A DNA stretch of 64,000 nucleotides from an uncultured Campylobacter sp. (lineage in GTDB: Bacteria; Campylobacterota; Campylobacteria; Campylobacterales; Campylobacteraceae): the NCBI RefSeq assembly GCF_947255105.1, contig NZ_CAMYFP010000004.1, forward strand, positions 77,531 to 141,530, given 5' to 3'. Each line of letters starts with the position of its first letter. Positions within the stretch are counted from its first letter, which is position 1. The notes under the pieces were generated by a model that made no database searches, was not told where the DNA came from, and saw only the letters and a list, made by a program, of their open reading frames with translations. Below are positions 54,630 to 63,905 of this stretch, one piece after another. Both the position numbers and the translations under genes were made by a program.

Positions 54630-55412
54630 ATGAAAGCGGATGTAAAATTAGAACTTTTTTTGGATGGCACAACCTCTGTTTTAGAAAAACATATAGAGCT
54701 TCTAAAAGCGATCGAAAAGACAGGTAGTATCACAAAAGCGGCTAAATATGTTGGAATTTCATACAAAAATGCGTGGGATAGTCTAAATGAGATAAATAAT
54801 GCCTCAAAACAACCTCTCATCATCAGACCACTTGGTAACACCAAAAATAGCGGCAGCAAACTTAGCGAATTTGGGAAAAAACTAGTAGATGAGTATGAGA
54901 TCATCTCAGCTGTGCAACAAAACTTTCTAAAAGAGCTACTAAAAGATGCAAAGATAAATTTAGAAAATCTAAAGAGCTTACAGCATATAGGCGTTAGGCT
55001 AAGTGCTAGAAACAAGCTTCTAACAACTATTGATACCATTGATAATGGCGCAGTTATGAGTAGAGTTGTTGGCAAGTTAAGTAGCGGCGAAGAGCTTATC
55101 TCAACTATCACTTTAGAATCTTGCAAAAACCTTGACTTAAAAGTTGGCGATGAAGTTCTTTTTATCTTTAAAGCGCCAAGTGTGATATTGAGTAGAAAAC
55201 AGGAGCTAAACATCAGTAGTAACAACATTTTAGAAGGTGTCGTTGAAGCGATAAAAATAGGAGCTGTCAATGCCGAAGTTATAGTTCAAACCAAAGGTCA
55301 TCAAAAAATTGCCGCCTCTGTTACAAAAGAGTGGGTAATGCACGAAAGAGTTGGTGTTGGCGAGAAAATTTTTGCAATCATTCCATCAAATGAGATAATT
55401 ATAGGTTTTTAA
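54630..55412 (+). CDS. modE: Molybdate-responsive regulator ModE
   Basis: 260 residues. The N-terminal winged helix has GSITKAAKYVGISYKNAWDSLNEI (about 32-55), the ModE/LysR-type DNA-binding motif, and GSKLSEFGKKLVDEY. Two TOBE molybdate-binding modules follow (LSARNKLLTTIDTID, and EVIVQTKGHQKIAASVTKE region). With bound molybdate it usually represses modABC. It heads the molybdate operon; modA follows 20 bp later. Confidence 0.93.
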   Translation: MKADVKLELFLDGTTSVLEKHIELLKAIEKTGSITKAAKYVGISYKNAWDSLNEINNASKQPLIIRPLGNTKNSGSKLSEFGKKLVDEYEIISAVQQNFLKELLKDAKINLENLKSLQHIGVRLSARNKLLTTIDTIDNGAVMSRVVGKLSSGEELISTITLESCKNLDLKVGDEVLFIFKAPSVILSRKQELNISSNNILEGVVEAIKIGAVNAEVIVQTKGHQKIAASVTKEWVMHERVGVGEKIFAIIPSNEIIIGF

Positions 55413-55432
55413 ACCAATAAAAAGGAGAAAAA

Positions 55433-56173
55433 ATGAAAAAGATAGTTTTACTAATGCTTATTGCGGCATTTAGTATAGCAGGTGAGATAAAAGTTGCTGC
55501 AGCAGCCAACACAACTTATGCCTTTGATGAGCTACTTGCCAAATTTAAAGAGCTAAGACCTGATATAAAGGTAGATGTTAGCCTTGGAGCTAGCGGGGCT
55601 TTTGCAACTCAGATTAGAAATGGTGCGCCATTTGATATCTTTATGGCAGCCGATATGGCTTTTGCGCAAGGACTTTATGAAGATGGTAATGCTGTTTTGC
55701 CAGCTGTAATCTATGCCAAAGGAAAACTTGCAATCTTTACAATAAGAAATTTTGACCTTAGCAAAGGGCTAGAACTTTTAAAAGATAGCAATATAAAGAC
55801 CATCTCTATCGCCAATCCAAATGTTGCTCCATATGGCGCTGCAACTGTCCAAGCCTTTAAGAACGCTGAAATTTATGATGAGATAGAGGGCAAAATAGTT
55901 CAAGCCAAAAGTATAGGCGAGGCCTTAAGTCAAGCAATGAGTGCAAGCGATGTTGGCTTTGTTGCGGCTAGTGCAATGTATTCACCTAAGATGAGCAAAT
56001 ACAAAGAGGGACAAAACTATGCATTTGTAGATAGCTCTTTATATAGTCCGATAGAACAAGGTATAGTTATCCTAAAAAAGGCAAAAGATAGCGCCGATGC
56101 AAAGGCGTTTTATGACTTTATTTTAAGCGATGATGCAAAAGCAATCTTTAAAAAATTTGGTTATGAGTTTTAA
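55433..56173 (+). CDS. modA: Molybdate ABC transporter substrate-binding protein
   Basis: 246 residues with a signal peptide (MKKIVLLMLIAAFSIAG) and the ModA/PBP type II fold. Motifs are AAANTTYAF, GASGAFATQIRNGAPFDIF MAAD region, and IANPNVAPYGAA. It captures molybdate or tungstate in the periplasm. Its final A is shared with the start of the next gene (TAATG). Confidence 0.94.
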   Translation: MKKIVLLMLIAAFSIAGEIKVAAAANTTYAFDELLAKFKELRPDIKVDVSLGASGAFATQIRNGAPFDIFMAADMAFAQGLYEDGNAVLPAVIYAKGKLAIFTIRNFDLSKGLELLKDSNIKTISIANPNVAPYGAATVQAFKNAEIYDEIEGKIVQAKSIGEALSQAMSASDVGFVAASAMYSPKMSKYKEGQNYAFVDSSLYSPIEQGIVILKKAKDSADAKAFYDFILSDDAKAIFKKFGYEF

Positions 56174-56568
56174 TGATAAAAGCCAAACTCATATCCAAAA
56201 AACAAAATGATGAGATAGCGGCTTTGAAGTTTTGCACAGCCAGCAAACAGGAGCTTTTTATGGTAGCAATTGGCATAGCTTCTAAACTAGAGCTTGGAGA
56301 GTGGGTGGATTGTGAGGTAAAAAGTAGCGATGTCATAGTCTCTAAAACAAAGCTAAAAGAGTGCTCTTTAAGCAATGAGATAGAGTGCGTTATAAAGGAG
56401 ATGGAAGTGGGCAAGATTCTTACAAGCTTAGTACTTAGTGCAAAAGACTTTACTCTAAATAGTATCATCACCTCAAACTCAGCCAGAAGGCTAAATTTGA
56501 AACTAGAAGAGAGAGTATATGCCTATATAAAAGCAACTCAAATTTATATTAAAGAGAGGCTATGCTAG
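56173..56568 (+). CDS. mop: Molbindin-like TOBE-domain protein
   Basis: 131 residues made of two TOBE modules (KLISKKQNDEIAALKFCT and CVIKEMEVGKILTSLVLS), similar to the ModE C-terminus and to Mop proteins. It likely binds molybdate or a molybdopterin precursor in the cytoplasm. It sits between modA and modC and overlaps both neighbours, which differs from the more usual modA-modB-modC order. Confidence 0.82.
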   Translation: MIKAKLISKKQNDEIAALKFCTASKQELFMVAIGIASKLELGEWVDCEVKSSDVIVSKTKLKECSLSNEIECVIKEMEVGKILTSLVLSAKDFTLNSIITSNSARRLNLKLEERVYAYIKATQIYIKERLC

Positions 56569-57428
56569 AGATAGATTGTCAAAAAAGCTTTGGAGCCAAA
56601 TTTAACCTTGATATCAAGCTTCAAATTCCTAGCAATAAATTTGTGAGCCTATATGGCAAAAGCGGCAGCGGAAAAAGCACACTTCTTAGGCTTATTGCCG
56701 GTTTTGAAAAGGCAGATAGCGGCTACATCAAAAACGGCGATAAGCTCTTTTTTGACAACAACACCTTCCTTTTGCCACAAAAAAGAGAGGTTGGGTTTTT
56801 GTTTCAAGACTATGCTCTCTTTCCAAATATGAGTGTCATTAAAAATTTACTCTTTGCCAAAAAAGACCATGATTTAGCTATGCGGCTTCTTCATCTTATG
56901 GGACTAGAAGAGCTAAAAAACGCTACTCCAACCAAGCTAAGTGGCGGTGAAAAACAAAGAGTAGCTTTGGCAAGGGCGCTTATGAGAGAGCCAAATATAC
57001 TGCTTCTTGATGAGCCGCTCTCTGCACTTGATACAAATATGAGGACAAAACTTCAAGACTATCTCATCAAAATTCAAAATGAATTTCAAACAACCATCAT
57101 ACTTGTAAGTCACGATATCTCTGAAATTTACAAACTTGCCTCTATCGTATATGAGATAGAAAATGGCAAAATTATCAATATTGGTAGCGCCAAAGAGCTC
57201 TTTCTAAAAACTAGCGGCTCTCAAAAGTTTTCATTTTTAGCAAAACTCCTAGAGCTAAAAAAGCAAGATAGCATTGTCATAGCAACCATATTAGTGGGCT
57301 CTCAGTTAAGTCAAGTAGCCCTTACCAAAGAGGAGGCAAAAGAGCTTATAGTTGGCGAAAATATAAAAATAACCGCCAAAGCCTTTGGTCTTAAAATCAA
57401 CAAAATAAGCGGAGGAAAAGATGAGTAA
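56562..57428 (+). CDS. modC: Molybdate ABC transporter ATP-binding protein
   Basis: 288 residues. Walker A GKSGSGKST (about 32-40), Q-loop FLFQDYALFPNM, signature LSGGEKQR, Walker B ILLLDEPLSALD, and switch HD pair in LVSHDIS. A C-terminal TOBE domain follows at about 225-288. It energises ModB. Its start overlaps the mop gene by 7 bp and its end overlaps modB by 8 bp. Confidence 0.94.
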   Translation: MLEIDCQKSFGAKFNLDIKLQIPSNKFVSLYGKSGSGKSTLLRLIAGFEKADSGYIKNGDKLFFDNNTFLLPQKREVGFLFQDYALFPNMSVIKNLLFAKKDHDLAMRLLHLMGLEELKNATPTKLSGGEKQRVALARALMREPNILLLDEPLSALDTNMRTKLQDYLIKIQNEFQTTIILVSHDISEIYKLASIVYEIENGKIINIGSAKELFLKTSGSQKFSFLAKLLELKKQDSIVIATILVGSQLSQVALTKEEAKELIVGENIKITAKAFGLKINKISGGKDE

Positions 57429-58092
57429 CATTGACTTTAGTCCATTTATCATCTCTTTGAAACTCTCTTTTATAACAACTATCATACTCTTTGTGGTACT
57501 TTTGCCACTTAGCTATATAGTTGCTACAAAAGAGTTTAAGGGACGCTCTTTTATAGAGGCGATCTGCTCTCTTCCGCTGGTGTTGCCGCCATCAGTCATG
57601 GGCTTTTATCTGCTTATTTTTCTCTCGCCCTACTCTTTTTTGGGAAGTTTTTTAGAAAATACATTCGGCATAAGAGTTGTCTTTAACTTCACTGGACTTG
57701 TCATTGCAAGCTGCATTTACTCACTTCCATTTATGTTCAATCCTCTTATCTCTGGCTTTCGTTCCATGCCAAAGAGCCTTATAGAGGCTAGCCACTCACT
57801 TGGAAAAGGTGCCTTTAAAACGCTTTTGTTTGTGGCGCTGCCTGCTATAAAGCCATCAATGATAAATGCCATTATCATAAGTTTTGCTCATACTATGGGC
57901 GAGTTTGGCGTCGTGCTTATGATTGGTGGAAGTGTAAGTAGTGAGACAAAAGTCGCAAGTATTGCCATTTATGAAGCTGTTGAGCTACTAGACTTTAAGA
58001 TGGCACATATCTACTCAGCAATTATGCTTGCTATGAGCTTTCTTGTTCTCTTTTTGGTCTATCTTTTTGGCAACAAAAAAGAACTTAGATAA
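57421..58092 (+). CDS. modB: Molybdate ABC transporter permease
   Basis: 223 residues with five helices. The coupling loop motif (EASHSLGKGAFKTLLFVALP) and the HTMGEFGVVLMIGG sequence are typical of ModB/CysT-type permeases. It is the last gene of the operon; queC follows 74 bp later. Confidence 0.94.
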   Translation: MSNIDFSPFIISLKLSFITTIILFVVLLPLSYIVATKEFKGRSFIEAICSLPLVLPPSVMGFYLLIFLSPYSFLGSFLENTFGIRVVFNFTGLVIASCIYSLPFMFNPLISGFRSMPKSLIEASHSLGKGAFKTLLFVALPAIKPSMINAIIISFAHTMGEFGVVLMIGGSVSSETKVASIAIYEAVELLDFKMAHIYSAIMLAMSFLVLFLVYLFGNKKELR

Positions 58093-58166
58093 ATTTAACT
58101 TTTGATTTTGACTAAATTTATGCTACTATTTGCTCTTTTGGAGCTAAATTTCAAGGAGTTAATAAG

Positions 58167-58838
58167 ATGAAAAAAGCACTTTGTATTATAAGTGGTGGAA
58201 TGGATAGCACGCTTTGCGCATATATGGCAAAAGAGATGGGCTATGAGATAGTTGGACTTCATTTTGATTATGGTCAAAGGACTATGAAAAAAGAGAGAGA
58301 GTGCTTTTTAAAAATATGCGAAAAACTCAATGTAAAAGAAAAAATCATTTTAGATGCAAGTTTTATCAAGGCTATCGGTTTTAACGCACTTACCGACACT
58401 ACAATCCCCGTTCCAAAAGACAACATAAGCTCAAACAAAGCCAAAAAAGTCCCTATAAGCTATGTTCCCTTTAGAAATGGCATATTTCTCTCAATCGCCG
58501 CTGCTGTGGCTGAGACAAAAGAGTGTGAGGCTATTTTTATTGGACTTATTGAAGTTGATGGAAGTGGCTATCCTGACTGCACAGATAAATTTGTTCAAAA
58601 AATGCAAGAGGCGATAAACATAGGAAGAGCCTGTCCTCCGCTTCGTATAATGGCTCCTCTTTTAAATTTCAACAAGGCAAAGATAGTTGCAAAATCGCTA
58701 GAGCTGGGAGTTCCGCTAGAATACACTTGGAGCTGCTACGAGCAAGAAGAGAGAGCTTGTGGGCATTGTGATAGTTGTCTGCTTAGACTTAGAGGCTTTA
58801 GAGAAGCTGGCGCTAAAGACAAGATAGCGTATCTTTAA
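58167..58838 (+). CDS. queC: 7-cyano-7-deazaguanine synthase
   Basis: ATP-dependent step in queuosine synthesis, making preQ0 from carboxy-deazaguanine. 223 residues. The PP-loop SGGMDST lies at 9-15, and the zinc site is the cysteine cluster WSCYEQEERACGHCDSC near the C-terminus. It has AAGGAG as ribosome site. It ends two bases before the convergent sugar transferase gene. Confidence 0.94.
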   Translation: MKKALCIISGGMDSTLCAYMAKEMGYEIVGLHFDYGQRTMKKERECFLKICEKLNVKEKIILDASFIKAIGFNALTDTTIPVPKDNISSNKAKKVPISYVPFRNGIFLSIAAAVAETKECEAIFIGLIEVDGSGYPDCTDKFVQKMQEAINIGRACPPLRIMAPLLNFNKAKIVAKSLELGVPLEYTWSCYEQEERACGHCDSCLLRLRGFREAGAKDKIAYL

Positions 58839-58840
58839 AT

Positions 58841-60166
58841 TTAACTAGCGCCCCTTTTTGTAAGAACTGGTATGATTGTCTTTAAAATAATTACAACATC
58901 ATTATAGACATTCCAGTTTTTTGCATACCAAACATTCATAGCAACTCTACTCTCAAAGTCCAAATCCCCTCTACCGCTTATCTGCGCAAGTCCTGTTATG
59001 CCTGGTTTTGCCAAAAGCAATATACTAAGATCTTCTTTTGTTATGTTTGATCCCTCATAATCCCCCTTTGGCACGGGACGTGGTCCAACTACGCTCATCT
59101 CTAGCTTTAAGATGTTGATGAGTTGTGGCAGCTCATCTAGCGATGTGGCTCTTAGGATTTTGCCGATTTTTGTTATCCTAGGGTCGTTTTTATATTTTTT
59201 AAATTTGTTATAAAACTCAACCTCCCAAGGATTGGCTTGAAGATATTGGCGCAACACTATATCGCCATCTTCTCTCATAGTTCTAAATTTATAGCAGCCA
59301 AACTCTTTACCATTTTGCCCAACTCTTCTTTGTGTAAAAAGTATGCTACCACGCGGTTCTTCTAGCTTTATAGCTATCACAACAACTACAAAAATCACAA
59401 CAAAAATAGGCAATATAAGTAGCGTAATAGTATAGTCAAGTGTTGTTTTCAAAGCTCTATTTAGCGGACTTTGAAGTGAGTTTTGTATCAAGAAAAGATT
59501 GGTTCTTGTGTTGAAAAGATTGTAAATTTTTGCTCTACTAAAGTCGTAGTCTTTTAGCAAAGGCGTAAAGACAATCTCCTTTTGATGAAATAGGTTATTT
59601 TGTATAAGAGTGCTTAACTCATCTGCCATAAGACCTTGGCTATCTATAAAAAGTGTCTCATAGTCATCTTTTCTAGTTGGAACATAACCAAGATAGATGT
59701 TTTTAAAAATCTCTTTTTTAAATTTCTTATCTTTGCTAATAATCTTTGCTCTCCTAGCCCAAAGCCCAAAGCTAAAAAGCGCCCTTTTAAGAATTAGCTT
59801 AAGAGGTGGGATAATAATTGCAGCTATCATAAAGGCAAAGATAATTATCACACGCGAATAGGTGCTCTCTTTGCCAACAACCATAAGAAAAAAAAGTAGC
59901 ACCATAGAGAATAAAAGCCCCTTAAATATGAGCAAGCTCTCATGCCAAAAATCATATCTTTTTGTATAAATTCCAATATACGCAAAGACAAAGATAGTCA
60001 CAATGTATAAATTTAAGTAAGAGAGATAGGGCAAAAGCTCATGAGTAGCGGCGATACCAAACAAGGCATTAAGCAAATTTTTTAAGAAAAATGCCACTAC
60101 AAGCGAGAGGGCGATAGCTACTATATCAACCAAGACAAATATCACAACGCAGATAATATTTTTCAC
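58841..60166 (-). CDS. Polyprenyl-phosphate sugar-1-phosphate transferase
   Basis: 441 residues of the WcaJ/WbaP-type. Four or five helices fill the first 130 residues, a CoA-binding-like middle, a further helix (YTITLLILPIFVVIFVVVVIAI), then a cytosolic catalytic domain with FTQRRVGQNGKEFGCYKFRTM, RITKIGKILRATSLDELPQL and VGPRPV. It starts a glycan by moving a sugar-1-phosphate onto undecaprenyl phosphate. GTG start with AAGGA six bases upstream. No other glycan gene is adjacent, so it is an orphan initiator here. Target glycan unknown. Confidence 0.9.
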   Translation of the reverse strand: MKNIICVVIFVLVDIVAIALSLVVAFFLKNLLNALFGIAATHELLPYLSYLNLYIVTIFVFAYIGIYTKRYDFWHESLLIFKGLLFSMVLLFFLMVVGKESTYSRVIIIFAFMIAAIIIPPLKLILKRALFSFGLWARRAKIISKDKKFKKEIFKNIYLGYVPTRKDDYETLFIDSQGLMADELSTLIQNNLFHQKEIVFTPLLKDYDFSRAKIYNLFNTRTNLFLIQNSLQSPLNRALKTTLDYTITLLILPIFVVIFVVVVIAIKLEEPRGSILFTQRRVGQNGKEFGCYKFRTMREDGDIVLRQYLQANPWEVEFYNKFKKYKNDPRITKIGKILRATSLDELPQLINILKLEMSVVGPRPVPKGDYEGSNITKEDLSILLLAKPGITGLAQISGRGDLDFESRVAMNVWYAKNWNVYNDVVIILKTIIPVLTKRGAS

Positions 60167-60321
60167 CTAACATCCTTTTTCAAAGCTCTCATCTAGACTT
60201 TGCTATTATGCTATATTGATACTTAAAATTATCTATAGTTATAAAAGCTTAATTATAGCCATTTAATAAAGATTAAGAAAATTTTTGCTAGACTAACCGC
60301 TAATTTTTTTCTAAAGGCTGA

Positions 60322-61866
60322 TTGTTGCTATTGTCTAAGAAATTTGAACTCTCTTATGTGAAATTTATCTATCTTTTTGCCATAATAAACTTGCTTTTAT
60401 TTAACTATCCGTTGATGAAATATGCCATTTTGCACATTGAAAAGCTAAATTTAAGCGGCTTTTTCCTTTTTGTCACAACTATAGTAGCCTCTATCTTTGT
60501 TACAGCACTTATTTTGTTGATTTTGGGCTTTTTTGGAAATTGCTTTTTAAAAGTTTTTGCCATAGCCATTTTGCTTATAAACTCTGTAGTGCTTTATTTT
60601 ATGTTAAATTATGAAGTGATACTTACAAAGGCGATGATGGGCAATGTCTTTAACACAAACACCGCAGAAAGTGGCGAACTTCTATCACTAAAAATCATCT
60701 TTTATCTTCTCTTTTTGGGTATTTTACCCTCTTTTTTCATAGCCAAAATAGAGATAAAAAAGAGCAAATTTATAAAAAAACTATTGGCTCTTTTTCTAAC
60801 AATAGCTAGCATCCTAATTTATGGCTTTGCAACATCATTTTCTTGGGCCTGGATAGACAAAAATGCCAAAAACATCGGTGGATTGATACTTCCTTGGTCA
60901 TACATCGGAAACTCCATAAGATACGGCATAGAGGCACTTCCAAACAAAGATGTAAAGTCGCTCTCGCCACTTAGCTTCAAAGATCCAAATGCGCCAGAAA
61001 TTGTAGTTTTGGTGATTGGCGAGTCTGCAAGGGCTGATCGCTTTGGAGTTTTGGGCTATCAAAGAGATACAACTCCACGCCTTGCCAAAGAAAAACTTTA
61101 TCTATTCAAAAACACCATCTCTTGTCAGACCTACACTACTGCTGGAATTTCTTGTATGTTAAGGTATGAGGGCTCTAAAAGTAGTATTTTTTCTAATGAC
61201 GAGCCACTTCCTAGCTATCTTGAACGCTTTGGTGTCAATACATTGTGGCGATCAAACAATTGGGGCGAGATGCCACTTAAGATAAGCAAATACCAAAAAG
61301 CCAATGATATCAGAAAAGAGATTGCAAATCCTGATGGTTGGGAGTTTGATATGGCTCTTTTATACAAACTAAAAGATGAGATAGCCTCTTTGAAATCGCC
61401 TAAAAAGTTTATTGTCCTACATCAAACAGGAAGCCATGGTCCAGCTTATAGCAAAAAATATCCTAAAAGAGTTGAGAAATTTGGGCCAGTTTGCGATAGT
61501 GTGGAGCTTAAAAACTGCACAAAAGATGAGCTAAACAACGCCTATGACAACACAATCATTTGGACAGATCACTTTCTTGGCGAGCTTATTGCCATCTTAA
61601 AGTCCATAAACACCCCTTCTGTGATGATATATCTCTCAGATCATGGCGAGAGTTTGGGCGAGAATAACTTCTTTTTGCATGGTGCACCAAATGCCATCGC
61701 ACCAAAAGAGCAAAGAAATATACCATTTATCATATGGACTAGTAGTGAGCGTAAATTTAAGCCAACAATTGACTCTTATAGCCAAGATTTTGTCTTTCAT
61801 ACGGTACTAGGTGCTTTTGGAGCAACATCAAAAGAGTATAACTCTAAATTTGACCTATTTGAGTAA
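60322..61866 (+). CDS. EptA/EptC-like phosphoethanolamine transferase (second copy)
   Basis: 514 residues if the TTG at 60322 is the start. AAAGG at 60313-60317 favours the TTG at 60325, one codon later; neither alters the family. Five helices (to about 172) and a periplasmic domain follow. Motifs are Glu234 in VIGESAR, nucleophile Thr272 in SCQTYTTAGISCM, HQTGSHGPAY and LSDHGESLGENNFFLHG. The nucleophile loop differs from the first copy at 7371. It is followed three bases later by a PAP2 phosphatase. In Helicobacter pylori, phosphatase and PEtn transferase genes are adjacent and act in sequence on lipid A, so the pair here may do likewise. Confidence 0.88.
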   Translation: MLLLSKKFELSYVKFIYLFAIINLLLFNYPLMKYAILHIEKLNLSGFFLFVTTIVASIFVTALILLILGFFGNCFLKVFAIAILLINSVVLYFMLNYEVILTKAMMGNVFNTNTAESGELLSLKIIFYLLFLGILPSFFIAKIEIKKSKFIKKLLALFLTIASILIYGFATSFSWAWIDKNAKNIGGLILPWSYIGNSIRYGIEALPNKDVKSLSPLSFKDPNAPEIVVLVIGESARADRFGVLGYQRDTTPRLAKEKLYLFKNTISCQTYTTAGISCMLRYEGSKSSIFSNDEPLPSYLERFGVNTLWRSNNWGEMPLKISKYQKANDIRKEIANPDGWEFDMALLYKLKDEIASLKSPKKFIVLHQTGSHGPAYSKKYPKRVEKFGPVCDSVELKNCTKDELNNAYDNTIIWTDHFLGELIAILKSINTPSVMIYLSDHGESLGENNFFLHGAPNAIAPKEQRNIPFIIWTSSERKFKPTIDSYSQDFVFHTVLGAFGATSKEYNSKFDLFE

Positions 61867-61869
61867 AAG

Positions 61870-62517
61870 ATGAATTTCTCTCGCATTGATAAGTTAAAGG
61901 TAGCATATAAACAAAGTTTATATGAGATTAGATTTTTAAAATTATCATTTATTTTAACTCTGCTATTTTTTCTTTCTTGTTTTTATCCAACCGACTCTTC
62001 ATTTTATCAAGACAAAAGACGAGCCCAAAGTGGGGATTTTGTCTATTTTACAGAGCACTATTTGAGATTTACAACTACCATTGCAGCGGTTGCCATACCA
62101 ATATACAAAAAGGACATCGTAGGTTTTATGCAGATGATAAATGTTAGTCTTGGCACAACTATCACAACTCAAACCCTAAAAAGAGTCCTAAACAGAGCCA
62201 CAACTATCAACGGCAGACGTTTAGGCGAGCGCCCAAGTTCTCAAACTAGTAGATACAATATGCCATCTGGTCACTCTTCAATGGTCTCATGTGCTGCTTT
62301 TTTTCTTATAATTCGCTATAGGTTGTTTAAAAAACGGAGCGGATTTGCTTTTGCTATCATTTTGCTACTTCTTTGTTTTGCTACAATGTATGGCCGGGTG
62401 ATGTTGGACGCACATACTATTTCTGCGACTATTGCAGGATTTATAACGGGCGGAATTAATGCGCTTGTTTTTACATCTGCATTGAAATTTAAAAGAGAAA
62501 ATAACCAAAAGGAGTAA
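61870..62517 (+). CDS. PAP2-family membrane phosphatase (lipid A phosphatase-like)
   Basis: 215 residues with about five helices. The PAP2 signature is complete: KRVLNRATTINGRRLGERPS, PSGHSSM, and GRVMLDAHTISATIAG. Members remove lipid phosphates such as the 1- or 4'-phosphate of lipid A or undecaprenyl pyrophosphate. Coupling to a PEtn transferase favours lipid A phosphatase. Its last codons form an AAGGAG sequence that can serve the next gene. Confidence 0.85.
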   Translation: MNFSRIDKLKVAYKQSLYEIRFLKLSFILTLLFFLSCFYPTDSSFYQDKRRAQSGDFVYFTEHYLRFTTTIAAVAIPIYKKDIVGFMQMINVSLGTTITTQTLKRVLNRATTINGRRLGERPSSQTSRYNMPSGHSSMVSCAAFFLIIRYRLFKKRSGFAFAIILLLLCFATMYGRVMLDAHTISATIAGFITGGINALVFTSALKFKRENNQKE

Positions 62518-62561
62518 TTACAAAAAAACTAGTTTTTGATTATAAATTAGCTAGAGAGCTA

Positions 62562-63206
62562 ATGGACGATAGAAATTTGACCTATCAAGACTTATCAAAA
62601 TACTTTAAAGAGCACGGAGTAATAATGTCTCCAGAGAGTATTAAGTCGTGGTTTAGGACTAATGACAATACCAGAGCTATGCCAGACCTAGAGAAAGCCT
62701 CTTTATTGTCTAATATCCTACAAATCCCCTTGCCAGCTCTTTTGCCACTTACAAATTATAGAGGCGATGTTAAGCCAATCCCAATCACAGGTGAGGCAAG
62801 TTGTGGGCTTCCAATAACCAATAGTTATCAAGGAGTTGATGTTGCCTATGTAAATGCCATTGACTACAGTAAAGACTATTACGCAGTAGTTGCAACAGGC
62901 GATAGTATGAGCCCAGAGATAACCAGCGGAGATATAGTCATTTGCAATCCAAAAGCTCAAGTGTTAAACGGAGATTTAGTTCATTACATACTTCACGATG
63001 AAAGTGCTATAAAAATATTCTACAGAGATAAAAACGATATATTGCAATTAATTCCTATCAACCAAGAGGGTTGTTTCTTTACTACAACGATAATGCCAGA
63101 CAATACAGAGCTTTTATCTAATTTAACCTATGCCAAGGTTATACAGATTATCAAAGTAGAAACTAATAACAGAAAAGCAAGGTTAAGGGCTGTAGGTAAG
63201 GAGTAA
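62562..63206 (+). CDS. S24-family (LexA/CI-like) transcriptional repressor
   Basis: 214 residues from ATG 62562. The N-terminal helix-turn-helix part (LTYQDLSKYFKEHGVIMSPE) is followed by a LexA/UmuD-type peptidase domain with Cys-Gly cleavage region GEASCGLP, nucleophile Ser in TGDSMSPEI and general-base Lys in ESAIKIFYRD. So self-cleavage is predicted, as in phage repressors. In-frame codons continue upstream to the PAP2 stop (ITKKLVFDYKLAREL...), and look like a real N-terminus, but the only start there is ATT at 62517. The HTH would be cut by the ATG start, which may indicate a non-canonical start or an allele damaged at its start codon. Confidence 0.75.
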   Translation: MDDRNLTYQDLSKYFKEHGVIMSPESIKSWFRTNDNTRAMPDLEKASLLSNILQIPLPALLPLTNYRGDVKPIPITGEASCGLPITNSYQGVDVAYVNAIDYSKDYYAVVATGDSMSPEITSGDIVICNPKAQVLNGDLVHYILHDESAIKIFYRDKNDILQLIPINQEGCFFTTTIMPDNTELLSNLTYAKVIQIIKVETNNRKARLRAVGKE

Positions 63207-63209
63207 AAG

Positions 63210-63302
63210 CTATTTTTTTCTCTTAGATTTTCTATACAGATAAGGGCTAGTAGGATTATCATCTTGCCAAAGCCCTATCTTATTAGACTTTGCAAATGCT
63301 AT
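63210..63302 (-). pseudogene. Fossil of a thermonuclease-like C-terminus
   Basis: About 30 codons on the minus strand end in TAG and read AKSNKIGLWQDDNPTSPYLY then basic RKSKRKK, resembling the end of staphylococcal-nuclease (SNase) family proteins. An in-frame TAG lies just upstream at 63303-63305, and no start exists, so it is a remnant. Confidence 0.5.
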
Positions 63303-63728
63303 CTATCCGCCAATTAAACAGAGTTTTGGAGTTTTATTTTGGTGATGAGAGAATTTAGTCATATCATCCCATTGCTTTATTTGCATCGCTTTCACTAAAA
63401 TTTATAAATTGCTCTCTATCTCAATTTATATTTTTTTATAATCCTATCTCTCTCATCTGCTAGAATTTTTTCACATTCATCATAGGTTTTTCTTTTGAGT
63501 ATTCTTGCCAAATTTTATCTGTTAAATCCCAAAAATTATGCAAGTCATCGTTTTTATAAGTTTTATCTATAATATTAATCTGTACAATAACTGCATTTGG
63601 CTCTTAAATTCTCAAACTCATCACCGCTCATAGTTTTACAATAACAACCTCTACTTTGAAATTTAAACTAATAAGTAGGTTTTATGGTACTAAGGTTAAA
63701 AGTAGCGCAAATTAAATTTCAACTCTTA

Positions 63729-63791
63729 TCTTATTGAAATTTAACTTTTTTATTAGCTCAATAACAAACTCTAAGTCTTATTGAAATTTAA
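63729..63791. repeat. 16-bp direct repeat
   Basis: TCTTATTGAAATTTAA occurs at 63729-63744 and 63776-63791, 47 bases apart. It lies in non-coding, AT-rich DNA where short matches are common. Confidence 0.5.
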
Positions 63792-63867
63792 AATAGATTT
63801 TGCTTGAGGATAAAGCTGTAAGCTAAACTAATTCAATACAGCCAATAAGAACTAAAGTGTTGGATTA

Positions 63868-63905
63868 AGCTTAAATTTCATCACAAAGAGTGATAAATTT
63901 AAGCT
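63868..63905. terminator. Strong hairpin between decayed region and next gene
   Basis: AGCTTAAATTT and AAATTTAAGCT form an 11-bp stem, with one bulged C and an inner ATCAC/GTGAT 5-bp stem around AAAGA. It begins 41 bases after the stop of the minus-strand gene ending at 63946. The following plus-strand DNA is only moderately T-rich. Confidence 0.6.

Noticed and set aside
54605..55270. 221-residue minus-strand ORF opposite modE
   Set aside because: It is antisense to a clearly conserved regulator and its translation is Ser/Leu/Phe-rich, as expected from reversed AT-rich code.
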